In this document: positions 35,879 to 43,510 of the stretch, one piece after another
How the letters are laid out: every line of letters begins with the position of its first letter
Numbering within the stretch: the stretch's first letter is position 1
NCBI RefSeq assembly: GCF_000187745.1
Contig: NZ_GL732486.1
Span: forward strand, 329,524 to 373,883
Length of the DNA stretch: 44,360 bases
From: Streptococcus sp. M334
Lineage (GTDB): Bacteria; Bacillota; Bacilli; Lactobacillales; Streptococcaceae
Direction: 5' to 3'
Notes under the pieces: model-generated
What the model was told of the DNA's origin: nothing
Database searches by the model: none
Seen by the model: the letters and a program-made list of their open reading frames with translations, nothing else
Translations under genes and position numbers: made by a program

Positions 35879-37094
35879 TTTTTTCTCCTAATAGTTCATC
35901 AATATCTACTAGTCTATTATCGTTTCCTAAGGCTAAACTTCGAATAGAATTCCGTTTTTTTATTTCTATATGAATACCTCTATCCTTGAGAATATCAGAA
36001 TATTTTGCTACTATCCATTCAGGAAATATTCCGTATTCACCTTTTAGTTTTCTGAAATCAATTGAATTAACCTCTTGATTCCTAAGCATGTTTTCAACTT
36101 TATTCAATCTCTTTGCTATATCAATAGAGAAATAATTTATTTTTTCTATACTTTCCTCAAGTTGTCTCTTCTGCTGAATGTTCAAATCAGTATAACCTAA
36201 ACTGTGAACAAGATTAGAAGATAAGTCAACTAATTTTTTCTTTGATAAATTGGAGATAGTTTTTGAATCTAATAAAAAAGCTAATTCACGTATAATTTTT
36301 TTTAAAAAATACCCCTGTTTTTTATTTGAAATTTCTCCTATCCCACCATGAATTAATAAAACCAAAACTCTAAAAAGTAAAACGAATCTATTAACATTTA
36401 AAAAATCAATAGGCAATGATGACACAACTGGCAACAAAAAATTAATTTCGGAAATTCCCCAGATTGATTCTTTTTCTTCTAGAATCATTGCTAAACGTTC
36501 TGCATAAAAAACTACATCAAAATGGTAGTTTCCATCTCTATATATAGTTGCAATTGTTCCGAACGGAACTACACCATTAAGATACTTGTAATATAAGTAA
36601 GAGTAATTACCTGTAGGTCTCTGTTTTCCTATATGAAATTTCTCAATATTTTTCCATTCATATATATTTTCAGATGGTATTCCTGTTTTTATGTACCATC
36701 TGCGAAACTCTAATTCTTTATCACATCGTACATATATACGGTGTGTAAATAAACCAATGCTTTGCAAAAAAGCTAAAGCATGATAAATCATCTCTGCCGG
36801 TTCTTTGCAATTCTTAACTAGAAATGATAAGCCAACCTCCATCGGATTAGTCAATCTATTAATACCGACGCCATCTAATTTATTTGAAAAATATGATAGC
36901 TGTTTTGTTACATATTTTTCCACGCAACCAGTTTCAGATAGCATATCAAACAAACTAATATGCTCTGAAATAGCAGACATATTAAAGATAGTCTCTGACC
37001 CTCTAGGTCTAACAACTTTACCTTCTTGTAGTTTTCGAAATCCATTTTCTTGACCATAAAAATAAAACTGTTTGATAATTTCAATTACGTCCAT
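35871..37094 (-). CDS. Stand-alone protein resembling the alanyl-tRNA synthetase catalytic core
   Basis: A 407-residue protein not previously familiar to me. Three stretches resemble class II AlaRS: VVRPRGSETIFNMSAISEHI (about 27-46), like the SSSLVPxxDPTLLFTNAGM region; KTGIPSENI...EKFHIGKQRPTGNYSYLYY (136-169), like GIPxERI...NFWEMGxTGPCGPCSEIYYD; and FDVVFYAERLAMIL (192-205), like motif 3 DTGMGLERLAAVL, keeping Glu-Arg. Editing, C-Ala and most tRNA-binding parts are absent. It may adenylate an amino acid for the neighbouring ligases. It overlaps both neighbours (14 and 8 bp). A divergent non-catalytic paralogue is possible. Confidence 0.55.
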   Translation of the reverse strand: MDVIEIIKQFYFYGQENGFRKLQEGKVVRPRGSETIFNMSAISEHISLFDMLSETGCVEKYVTKQLSYFSNKLDGVGINRLTNPMEVGLSFLVKNCKEPAEMIYHALAFLQSIGLFTHRIYVRCDKELEFRRWYIKTGIPSENIYEWKNIEKFHIGKQRPTGNYSYLYYKYLNGVVPFGTIATIYRDGNYHFDVVFYAERLAMILEEKESIWGISEINFLLPVVSSLPIDFLNVNRFVLLFRVLVLLIHGGIGEISNKKQGYFLKKIIRELAFLLDSKTISNLSKKKLVDLSSNLVHSLGYTDLNIQQKRQLEESIEKINYFSIDIAKRLNKVENMLRNQEVNSIDFRKLKGEYGIFPEWIVAKYSDILKDRGIHIEIKKRNSIRSLALGNDNRLVDIDELLGEKNV

Positions 37095-37638
37095 TTTTTT
37101 CTCTCATTAATTGGACATAGCCCTTTGTTTCTATTTTTGAATTTAAAAACGAGAACTCTCCGCACATTTTCTCATAAAAATTATTATAATCTTCTTTTGA
37201 AAAATCTCCTAAAATCTCTATTTCAAGATAAAATCCAAGACCATCAATCTTATCTAGATTAATCGTTTTATTTTCTAATACGTCATGATAAGTCTTTCTA
37301 TATTTACTTATTGTGAAAATATTTGAAAAACCATCTTGCAAGATATTCCTTACAAATTCTAGTTTTTCAGATTCCAACTCTATTTCACTTTCACTCCACA
37401 TTCCTTGTTTTATCGTATCTTTTCTTGTGAAAACACATGCCTTATCATCAGCTTCTTGACGAATTCTGTAAATAAAGCTACCTACCTCATCATTTTCAAA
37501 TTCTCTTCCTTTTGTTTTAAAATATTCATCAACTTGCTTATTTTCACACTTAAATTTATAAGATTTTTCTAAATATGAAATAGCATTATTATAATCCCTC
37601 TCATCGTTAAGTTCAAATCTAACTTCTAATTCATTCAT
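37081..37638 (-). CDS. CYTH-domain protein (CyaB / triphosphatase fold)
   Basis: A 185-residue protein with the CYTH signature ExExK-like N-terminus (MNELEVRFEL), then DEYFKTKGREF, SFIYRIRQEADDKACVFTRKDT, SEIELES, ISKYRKTY and INLDKIDGLGFYLEIEILG: the charged strands of the eight-stranded tunnel that binds triphosphates. Family members include class IV adenylate cyclase, thiamine triphosphatase and inorganic triphosphatase. Genes overlap on both sides (8 and 14 bp). In this context it may process a nucleotide triphosphate made or used in the pathway. Confidence 0.8.
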   Translation of the reverse strand: MNELEVRFELNDERDYNNAISYLEKSYKFKCENKQVDEYFKTKGREFENDEVGSFIYRIRQEADDKACVFTRKDTIKQGMWSESEIELESEKLEFVRNILQDGFSNIFTISKYRKTYHDVLENKTINLDKIDGLGFYLEIEILGDFSKEDYNNFYEKMCGEFSFLNSKIETKGYVQLMREKNGRN

Positions 37639-38611
37639 TAATTTTACCTCTCAATTCTTCAAAGGCTGAAGTCTCTTTAAATTCACTCAGTCTATAGTAA
37701 GTTTCTGGTGATGTTTTATGGACACAAAGCCTAATATTGTAATTACCAAGCAAATTTTCTAATCGTATTCCATAAAAATATTCACCACATCTGCCCTTTT
37801 CCCTAATTCTACAACATTTACACATATCGTGCAAGTAGTTTGGAATCAGTATTTTAAATCCCACTTCACCAATATTAGGAACATTATAAAAAATAGTTCC
37901 AGATGAACTTCCTTTGATATATTTCCTACTTATTTCAATACCATTTAACGAATCAAAAAAATTTCTAATCGCACTAATAGATTTTTCATTGCTTTCAACT
38001 TCGTTTAAGATTCTTATGGCAATGTTGCGGCTACTAGCCCACTTCATCACTTCATAAGCTCTACCGAAATCTTCAGAGCTGGCTACAACAGTATTTATCT
38101 TTACAGGAACTCCTTTTCTACTTACATATTCTATTAGTTCTTTTAACTTCCGATGATTTTGCTCTACCCATCTATTAGAACGATTAACTTGAGTGTTGTA
38201 CATTTCAACCGTATCTACCGCATGTAAACTAAAATTAATTCCATCTATTCCCGAAGATATTATCTTATCAAAAACCTCCTTTTTACCTCCAATTGAGGTC
38301 ATCTTAACAACAAAATTATATTCTTTCAATTTTTTAATAATTAAGTCAATATCTGGATGTAAACTAGGCTCACCACCTGTCAAATGTACCTCAGTAATAT
38401 TTAAGGAATCTGTTAGATCAATAAAATCATTAAAAAATTTATCATTGAAAAAATCAATATTTTTTATTAATCTTTGTTCCCTACTACCTGTTCCTTCATT
38501 ATGACACCACCAGCAGTTCCAATTACAGTTATCTGTCAGCTTTACCCTAATACTATTCAATGGAGTATATACGGAATCTTTTCTAGGTTTTATAAACTCT
38601 AATACACTCAT
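37631..38611 (-). CDS. MoaA-like radical SAM enzyme
   Basis: A 326-residue radical SAM enzyme. The cluster-binding motif is CNWNCWWC (CxxxCxxC) near residue 24, followed by EVHLTGGEPSLHPD as the SAM GGE motif. The C-terminal third has further cysteines (MCKCCRIREKGRCGEYFYGIRL and LCVHK), in a layout recalling the second [4Fe-4S] site and CNRxRLT strand of MoaA. The substrate could be a nucleotide, as for MoaA, or a peptide. The ATG at 38611, after GGGGTGG, is preferred to GTG 38620. It overlaps the CYTH gene by 8 bp. Anaerobic chemistry is implied. Confidence 0.88.
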   Translation of the reverse strand: MSVLEFIKPRKDSVYTPLNSIRVKLTDNCNWNCWWCHNEGTGSREQRLIKNIDFFNDKFFNDFIDLTDSLNITEVHLTGGEPSLHPDIDLIIKKLKEYNFVVKMTSIGGKKEVFDKIISSGIDGINFSLHAVDTVEMYNTQVNRSNRWVEQNHRKLKELIEYVSRKGVPVKINTVVASSEDFGRAYEVMKWASSRNIAIRILNEVESNEKSISAIRNFFDSLNGIEISRKYIKGSSSGTIFYNVPNIGEVGFKILIPNYLHDMCKCCRIREKGRCGEYFYGIRLENLLGNYNIRLCVHKTSPETYYRLSEFKETSAFEELRGKINE

Positions 38612-38632
38612 TACAACCACCCCAGTTCTAGT

Positions 38633-38652
38633 GAATATCTTTTTCGATATTC
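38633..38652 (-). promoter_or_regulatory. Hairpin just upstream of the radical SAM ribosome site
   Basis: gaatatc (38633-38639) and gatattc (38646-38652) form a perfect 7-bp stem 12-15 bp before the GGGGTGG ribosome site. It could tune translation of the operon. Confidence 0.45.
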
Positions 38653-38751
38653 AAACTTGTAACTCTAAATACTATAATTCCTTAACAGAACCCTAACTAA
38701 AAATTGTTTAATCAAAATAATTCTTCAAATCCAGTTTTTCAAGACTTATTT

Positions 38752-38796
38752 CTATACTAAAACAACATCTTCCCAGAACTTCAATAATTTCTTCAT
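38752..38796 (-). CDS. 14-codon ORF heading the biosynthetic operon
   Basis: ATG at 38796 sits behind an ideal AAGGAGG ribosome site (spacing 7) and encodes MKKLLKFWEDVVLV before TAG. It lies about 43 nt after a TG-TATAAT promoter and 140 bp ahead of the radical SAM gene. Possible roles: a minimal ribosomal precursor peptide for the ligases and radical enzyme, a leader (attenuator) peptide, or a signal. It shares the MKKLLKF start with the SHP pheromone at 40317 but lacks its hydrophobic body. Confidence 0.5.
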   Translation of the reverse strand: MKKLLKFWEDVVLV

Positions 38797-38816
38797 GATT
38801 AATCCTCCTTGATTAT

Positions 38817-38878
38817 AAAAACTATTAGACCTACTGCCTAATGTTATTATATCACTAGCAGTTGGTCTAATAGTTTTT
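38817..38878 (-). promoter_or_regulatory. Promoter embedded in a 15-bp dyad
   Basis: aaaaactattagacc (38817-38831) and ggtctaatagttttt (38864-38878) are perfectly inverted; actgc/gcagt (38833-38837 / 38858-38862) extend the pairing. In the loop, on the minus strand, lies TGA-TATAAT (38854-38846), an extended -10. Downstream are the ribosome site and the 14-codon ORF. The structure may be an operator, an attenuator, or the terminator of the rgg pseudogene. Confidence 0.65.
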
Positions 38879-38893
38879 ATCCCTAATTTGCAA

Positions 38894-39752
38894 TTAGTTA
38901 CTATTAAGTACTCTCTCAATATATTTTTCCCATCTATCTACTAAATTCATGCTTTCCAAGGTTTTCAGAAAGCCAATACACTTTCTCATCTCTAAAATAT
39001 TACTCAATTCATTTGTCATCTTAAAATTGTAACAACTATCTATGAGGTGAAAAACTAATCTTTCATATAATTCTGTTTCATCAAAAAATAACTGGACTAA
39101 TTGTTCTCTATAATAAGATGCATCAACTATATTATTTCTTTCTACGCTGAGGCTAAAAGCATTAAATAACATGCTGGTAATTAATCTTCTATGGGTCGGT
39201 AAATGTTTATAAAAATCAGTTCTTCTCACCATTTCCTTCGTTAATATCATAATGCTTGATTGGCAAAAAATTTCCATTGTGGAGGAAAATAGCTCTAATT
39301 CATATTCACCCCAGATATCTATGCTGAATAAATAGTCTGATATAAAATCAATTTCTTCAGAAGTCACAATATTATCTTTCTCAATTTCTTGGAGCTTTAA
39401 CTTAATCAAAATTATTGTTAATTTCTTACTTAGTTTCTCCTCTTCCTTTTCTATACAATTAATTAGGAGTCTTCTCAAGGCTGGGCTGTTGTTCTTATAA
39501 AAATAATTATTTATCTTATCAATTACCTCGAAATTACTCATCTTATGAAAACCACGCCCTAAATACATAAACTCTTCTAAAGATACGTCCAGTGTCTTTA
39601 AAACTGAAAGTAATTTACTAAGAGTAATATCTGTATATCCATTTTCAAATCTAGATAACTGAGAGGTAGAAATCTCATCATTAGCAATATTATAAAGAGA
39701 GAGGCCCTTAGCTTCTCGAATTTTTTTTTAAGATTTGTCCTAAATTTTTCAT
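38894..39752 (-). pseudogene. rgg: Rgg-family regulator, frameshifted in an A9 tract
   Basis: From ATG 39752 the frame reads MKNLGQILKK and stops after four more codons. Removing one base from the nine-A run (39721-39729) restores KIREAKGLSLYNIANDEISTSQ...SRFENGYTDITLSKLLSVLK, the Rgg helix-turn-helix, leading into MYLGRGFHKMSNFEVIDKINNYF and the C-terminal TPR-like repeat domain. The restored protein is 285 residues, exactly the length of the intact Rgg at 40386. Either a pseudogene, a slippage (phase) switch, or a sequencing error. From 39568 an intact helical part could still be made. Confidence 0.85.
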
Positions 39753-39939
39753 TGCTTCCTCTCCTTGTTGCAGATTAGGGATGTTTTCATATATAAGTAA
39801 GCCAATTAGTTTTCAAATATTCTAGATTTTAGTAAAACTAAAATAGTATTTCTATTGTGATTATACAATGAAAGTAAATACGTCACTCATAAAAATATGT
39901 TTTATATGACAGCAATCAGTGAAATATAACAGTTTTCAT

Positions 39940-40204
39940 TTCATTTATTAGTCGTTAAAAGCTTGTCTTTTTCCTACTTTTGTTCCTAATATACCTTTAT
40001 ATGATAAATATCTGCAAGTTACCAATCTGAACGCTTAGAAATATATTCTTTGTAGTGTCTTACTTGAGATTCGTAACTGTTTTTCTAATTCTCACTATCG
40101 GAACTAACTTTGCAATAAGTAACAACCCTTTTTAGGTGTCTTCTATGTCTCTTAGACGAACTAAATAACCAACTTTTATTATTTGTGATAATAACTTCTT
40201 GCAT
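39940..40204 (-). pseudogene. Remnant of a large serine recombinase (N-terminal part)
   Basis: From ATG 40204 one frame reads SKRHRRHLKRVVTYCKVSSDSEN, stop, then in the same frame KNSYESQVRHYKEYISKRSDW, stop. A shifted frame continues GTKVGKRQAFND. This matches the start of resolvase/TnpX-type recombinases (RVAAYCRVSTDSEEQ..SYEAQV..Y), with the catalytic Ser in CKVSSDS. It has at least two stops and one frameshift and is not functional. It separates shp from the rgg pseudogene. Confidence 0.8.
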
Positions 40205-40245
40205 AATAGATATCCTCTAAGAATTACGTATAAGATTAGTAAGAA

Positions 40246-40317
40246 TCAACCTCCGACTATAATGATAATATCCATAATCAATAACAATATTGATGTAAAT
40301 TTTAAAAGTTTTTTCAT
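40246..40317 (-). CDS. shp: SHP (short hydrophobic peptide) pheromone precursor
   Basis: A 23-codon gene with ribosome site GGGAGG 7 bp before the ATG. The peptide has a KK start, a hydrophobic body and ends MDIIIIVGG. The last eight residues, DIIIIVGG, equal the mature pheromone of the SHP3 class used with Rgg2/Rgg3-type receptors in streptococci. In known systems the peptide is exported (PptAB), trimmed with the help of Eep, re-imported by the oligopeptide permease Ami/Opp and bound by the Rgg. It is divergent from rgg (68 bp between start codons), the classical arrangement. Confidence 0.93.
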   Translation of the reverse strand: MKKLLKFTSILLLIMDIIIIVGG

Positions 40318-40332
40318 ACTGAACCTCCCTTT

Positions 40333-40364
40333 ATTTTTTATTTATTGTATAATAAATAAAAAAT
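40333..40364. promoter_or_regulatory. 14-bp-arm palindrome in the shp-rgg intergenic region
   Basis: attttttatttatt (40333-40346) and aataaataaaaaat (40351-40364) are perfect inverted repeats around gtat. The plus-strand TG-TATAAT -10 of rgg (TATAAT 40348-40353) overlaps the centre, and a minus-strand TATACA lies opposite. It is a candidate Rgg operator between the divergent promoters, but its pure A/T content means a chance dyad cannot be excluded. Confidence 0.5.
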
Positions 40365-40385
40365 CCTTGTAATTTTGTTGGGAAT

Positions 40386-41243
40386 ATGGGAAAAATGAAA
40401 TCAAAACTTGGTATAACACTCAGAAAAATTCGAAAAGGGAAGAAAATAAGTTTAAGTTCAATTGCTGATAGTAATTTATCTAAATCTCAAATCTCTAGAT
40501 TTGAACGGGGAGAATCAGAAATCTCTTGTATTCGACTAATCAATATTTTAGATAAATTACATATAACTTTGGATGAATTTATTATTCTTCATGACAATAA
40601 TTCTACTAGAACTGGATCATTCGCTAACTTGGTGCAATATATTCGAAAACACTACTCCACAAAAAATTTTGATAGTATTATTGAATTACTATCAAACTCT
40701 TCAAGTTATAACTTGGGTCCTTATGAAAAGACAATGGTAAAATCGATTCTCTATACAACAAATAAAAATTTTCTCCCCTCGGACGAGGAGTTATTACAGC
40801 TTACAGATTATCTTTTTAAAGTTGAAAACTGGGGTTACTATGAAATTATCTTATTAGGTAACTGTGTAAGAACAATTAATTATAACTCCTTTTTCCTATT
40901 AACTATAGAAATGTTAAAAAATTATATCTATTCAACATTAAATAAGACAAATAAACGGCTTGTTACACAATTGGCAATCAATTGCCTAATTGTTAGTATT
41001 GATAAAGAAGAATTTCAAAATTGTAGTTTTCTAATCAAAGAAATAAAAAAATTACTAAATAATGAATTAAACTATTATGAACAAACCGTCTTCTTATATA
41101 CATGTGGATACTTTGAATTTAAGTGCAATCTTGCGAACGGAATCGAAAAGATGAAACAAGCACTTCAGGTATTTGAAATTTTAGGAGAACATAATATAAA
41201 AGCACAGTACCAAGAGCACTATGACAAATATATTAATCAATGA
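40386..41243 (+). CDS. rgg: Rgg-family quorum-sensing regulator
   Basis: Cytoplasmic pheromone-responsive transcription regulator. The 285 residues have an XRE-type helix-turn-helix ([21 protein letters not shown]...[16 protein letters not shown], residues about 7-50) and a long alpha-helical TPR-like C-terminal domain that binds the SHP peptide in homologues. Length and the divergent shp fit the Rgg2/Rgg3/Rgg144 type. Start ATG 40386; an internal ATG at 40395 is equally plausible. Likely targets are the shp promoter and the biosynthetic operon. It converges on the relaxase gene. Confidence 0.92.
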   Translation: MGKMKSKLGITLRKIRKGKKISLSSIADSNLSKSQISRFERGESEISCIRLINILDKLHITLDEFIILHDNNSTRTGSFANLVQYIRKHYSTKNFDSIIELLSNSSSYNLGPYEKTMVKSILYTTNKNFLPSDEELLQLTDYLFKVENWGYYEIILLGNCVRTINYNSFFLLTIEMLKNYIYSTLNKTNKRLVTQLAINCLIVSIDKEEFQNCSFLIKEIKKLLNNELNYYEQTVFLYTCGYFEFKCNLANGIEKMKQALQVFEILGEHNIKAQYQEHYDKYINQ

Positions 41244-41286
41244 CACAAGGATAGTTAATCTTTAACCACCATAGGATTAGTTCTTG

Positions 41287-43149
41287 TTATTCCAATAGTA
41301 TTTCTATACTAAATTTTTTATCAAAATCCTTATCATTCAGTACTTTTACAAACATTTCTAAATTTTTTATTAAGTTCTCATACTCATAAAGATAATGATT
41401 TAGCTCCTCTTGAAACGCTCTTATTTCTTCGCTTACTTGTTCTACTGTAATTGATTCTGGCAAATTTAATTTTAAAAAGTCATATCTTGCAATCTTTCGA
41501 CTGCTCACATCTTCACTCTTCAAATTGATAAGCACTTCCGCCATCTTATTTAAGTTGGCGATTTTTTCATTAATTTGATTTAGTTTTATATCTATCTCTG
41601 CTATTTCTTTTACTAACTCATCTTTAATGTCTTGGTATTTCTTATCTGCTTCAGTTAATTCAATGAAGAGGTTAATCTCAGTAATCTTTTCCTGTAGACT
41701 CTTAACTGTAGGTCTTCTGTATGGTATTACTCGACTATCGTTGGTTAGCTGTCTTATCAATGTTCGTCCTTTGACATACTGATTCTTATCCGAATGTTCT
41801 TTGTTATAGACAAAGCATGAGGTTGTCTCACGTATAAAGATTTTATATTTTGTTTGATTCTCTTCTTCCAGAATATCTAATTGATAATTGGGAATGAAAA
41901 TGAGACCACTCTGCTTAATACCAAAAGACACTTTGATATAAATGCCCTCATCAACTAGCTTCGCTATTTGGTTCTCTGCAAGTTCCACTTCAAATTCACG
42001 AACGGTATCTCGTTTTTCTTTAAATGTCTCAAAGGCTTCCTCAATCTCTTCAGTGGATACTTTATCCTTATCTCGTTCTTCTTGGAAAGCATGGTACTGT
42101 GCCTGTAAATTCTCTAATCCTTCTGAAGCACCGACTTCCTTATTTTTAAAATAATCTTGAAAAAATTTGACATCATATAATTTCTTATCACTTATTTTTT
42201 GATGACCTAAACTTATCTTTTGATTATCTTCTTCCAGGATAAAAGTTACATTTTTTTGTTTTAAGTCAATGGTTAGATTCAATTCTTTTGCTTTTGTTAT
42301 TAAATCTTCTAAAAAATTGACACGGTTCAACAAAAATTCTAAACGACTTTCAATCTCTTGCTTAGCAAAATGCATTCTAAAAAATTCTTCATCATATAGA
42401 TCTCGTTTGCTGAGTTGGCGTCCTCGAATTGGTTTTATCATCGTTCTATCTGTCATCAAAAAACGGCTATGCTTTTGACTAAAATCAATCTGAACATGCA
42501 ACTGCTTTGCTTTCTCTAAAAAATCATCAAACGATTTAGATTGCTGCATCAAAAAATAAAGACGTTGCTTTAATTCAAATTTATGACTAGACTGCCTATA
42601 TTTTTGATAGTCACGGTAAGAAAAACTCTTCTCAATAATTTTCGCCCCAGCCACTTTAGAAATACGGTCTGAAATCATACGGAGATTTCGTTCTAAGGCA
42701 TAGTTCCATATCAATTTTTTATCTGAATTGCGGTCAATAGAGTTGATTATGATGTGATTATGAACATGATCTTTGTCTGTATGAGTTGCTACGATAAACT
42801 TAAAACGACCTCCTGTCAATTCCATCATGGTCTCATAACCAATGCGGTTAATTTCTTCAGGTGTCAGATTATCTTCAGGAGAAAATGATTGAATGAGGTG
42901 ATGAGCATGAATAGTTTGTTGGTGTTTTTCTTGTCGGTCGTTTCTGGATTCGTACAACTTGTCATTATTGGTGAAGTTGACATTGTACATCTCTACCATT
43001 TCTGCATGGCTAGGAAAGTCTAAGTAATTACTCATGCCAAAATCAGATACTAATTTTAGATTATCCGTTTTTTCTGGATTGAGGATATATTTAATCAATC
43101 GTCTACGGTATTTTTTACCATGCGTCGCAAAGTGTTTAGTGACTACCAT
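41287..43149 (-). CDS. ICE relaxase (Tn5252 type, MobA/VirD2 family)
   Basis: Nicks and pilots the transferred strand at oriT. The 620 residues have an N-terminal relaxase domain with the metal-binding triad FIVATHTDKDHVHNHIIINSID (about residues 135-156). A long charged, coiled-coil-rich C-terminal part follows (EEIEEAFETFKEKRD, EITEINLFIELTEADKK). The start TKHFATHGKKYRRRLIKYILNPEKT closely recalls the Tn5252 relaxase. It overlaps mobC by 14 bp. Confidence 0.92.
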   Translation of the reverse strand: MVVTKHFATHGKKYRRRLIKYILNPEKTDNLKLVSDFGMSNYLDFPSHAEMVEMYNVNFTNNDKLYESRNDRQEKHQQTIHAHHLIQSFSPEDNLTPEEINRIGYETMMELTGGRFKFIVATHTDKDHVHNHIIINSIDRNSDKKLIWNYALERNLRMISDRISKVAGAKIIEKSFSYRDYQKYRQSSHKFELKQRLYFLMQQSKSFDDFLEKAKQLHVQIDFSQKHSRFLMTDRTMIKPIRGRQLSKRDLYDEEFFRMHFAKQEIESRLEFLLNRVNFLEDLITKAKELNLTIDLKQKNVTFILEEDNQKISLGHQKISDKKLYDVKFFQDYFKNKEVGASEGLENLQAQYHAFQEERDKDKVSTEEIEEAFETFKEKRDTVREFEVELAENQIAKLVDEGIYIKVSFGIKQSGLIFIPNYQLDILEEENQTKYKIFIRETTSCFVYNKEHSDKNQYVKGRTLIRQLTNDSRVIPYRRPTVKSLQEKITEINLFIELTEADKKYQDIKDELVKEIAEIDIKLNQINEKIANLNKMAEVLINLKSEDVSSRKIARYDFLKLNLPESITVEQVSEEIRAFQEELNHYLYEYENLIKNLEMFVKVLNDKDFDKKFSIEILLE

Positions 43150-43501
43150 AAAACTCCCTCAGTCTATTCACTTCAACTTGAAAATCTTTCTCTACTCCAG
43201 TAATTAACTCACTAATTCCCTTACTCAATTCTTGTAATTGTTCCTGAGAAATCAGATGGCTCTGATTGATAGCGCGCGCAATTTGATTAATATTATTTCC
43301 GATCCGTCTCAATTCAAACACTAACTGTTCATAGGTATCCGTGTTAATTGTGACAAAAGCCATATTGGGATTAAGCAAAACTTTTCTGGCATAGGCTGAG
43401 AAATTTTGACAATTGCTCTTAGCAATCCGTTCATTCAATTGGTGTAATTCTGGATCAGTTAGAAATACTTTTTTGAGATTGGTACGATAGCGATAAACCA
43501 T
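43136..43501 (-). CDS. mobC: MobC-like relaxosome accessory protein
   Basis: A 121-residue protein with a ribbon-helix-helix-like start (KVFLTDPELHQLNERIAKSNCQNFSAYARKVLL) and the MobC helix LVFELRRIGNNINQIARAINQS, which is diagnostic. It binds near oriT and helps the relaxase. It lies between the accessory gene (9 bp) and the relaxase gene (overlapping) in one mobilization operon. Confidence 0.92.
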   Translation of the reverse strand: MVYRYRTNLKKVFLTDPELHQLNERIAKSNCQNFSAYARKVLLNPNMAFVTINTDTYEQLVFELRRIGNNINQIARAINQSHLISQEQLQELSKGISELITGVEKDFQVEVNRLREFYGSH

Positions 43502-43510
43502 TACATCCTC

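Noticed and set aside
39869..39910. A 13-codon plus-strand ORF (MKVNTSLIK...) upstream of the rgg pseudogene as a possible second SHP.
   Set aside because: It lacks the hydrophobic body and a GG or VVG-type ending, and it lies in the decayed recombinase area without a good ribosome site.
40088..40204. A 39-codon ORF directly downstream of shp with a fair ribosome site, tempting as a RiPP precursor.
   Set aside because: Its sequence and the frame beyond its stop match the N-terminus of serine recombinases, so it is a pseudogene fragment.
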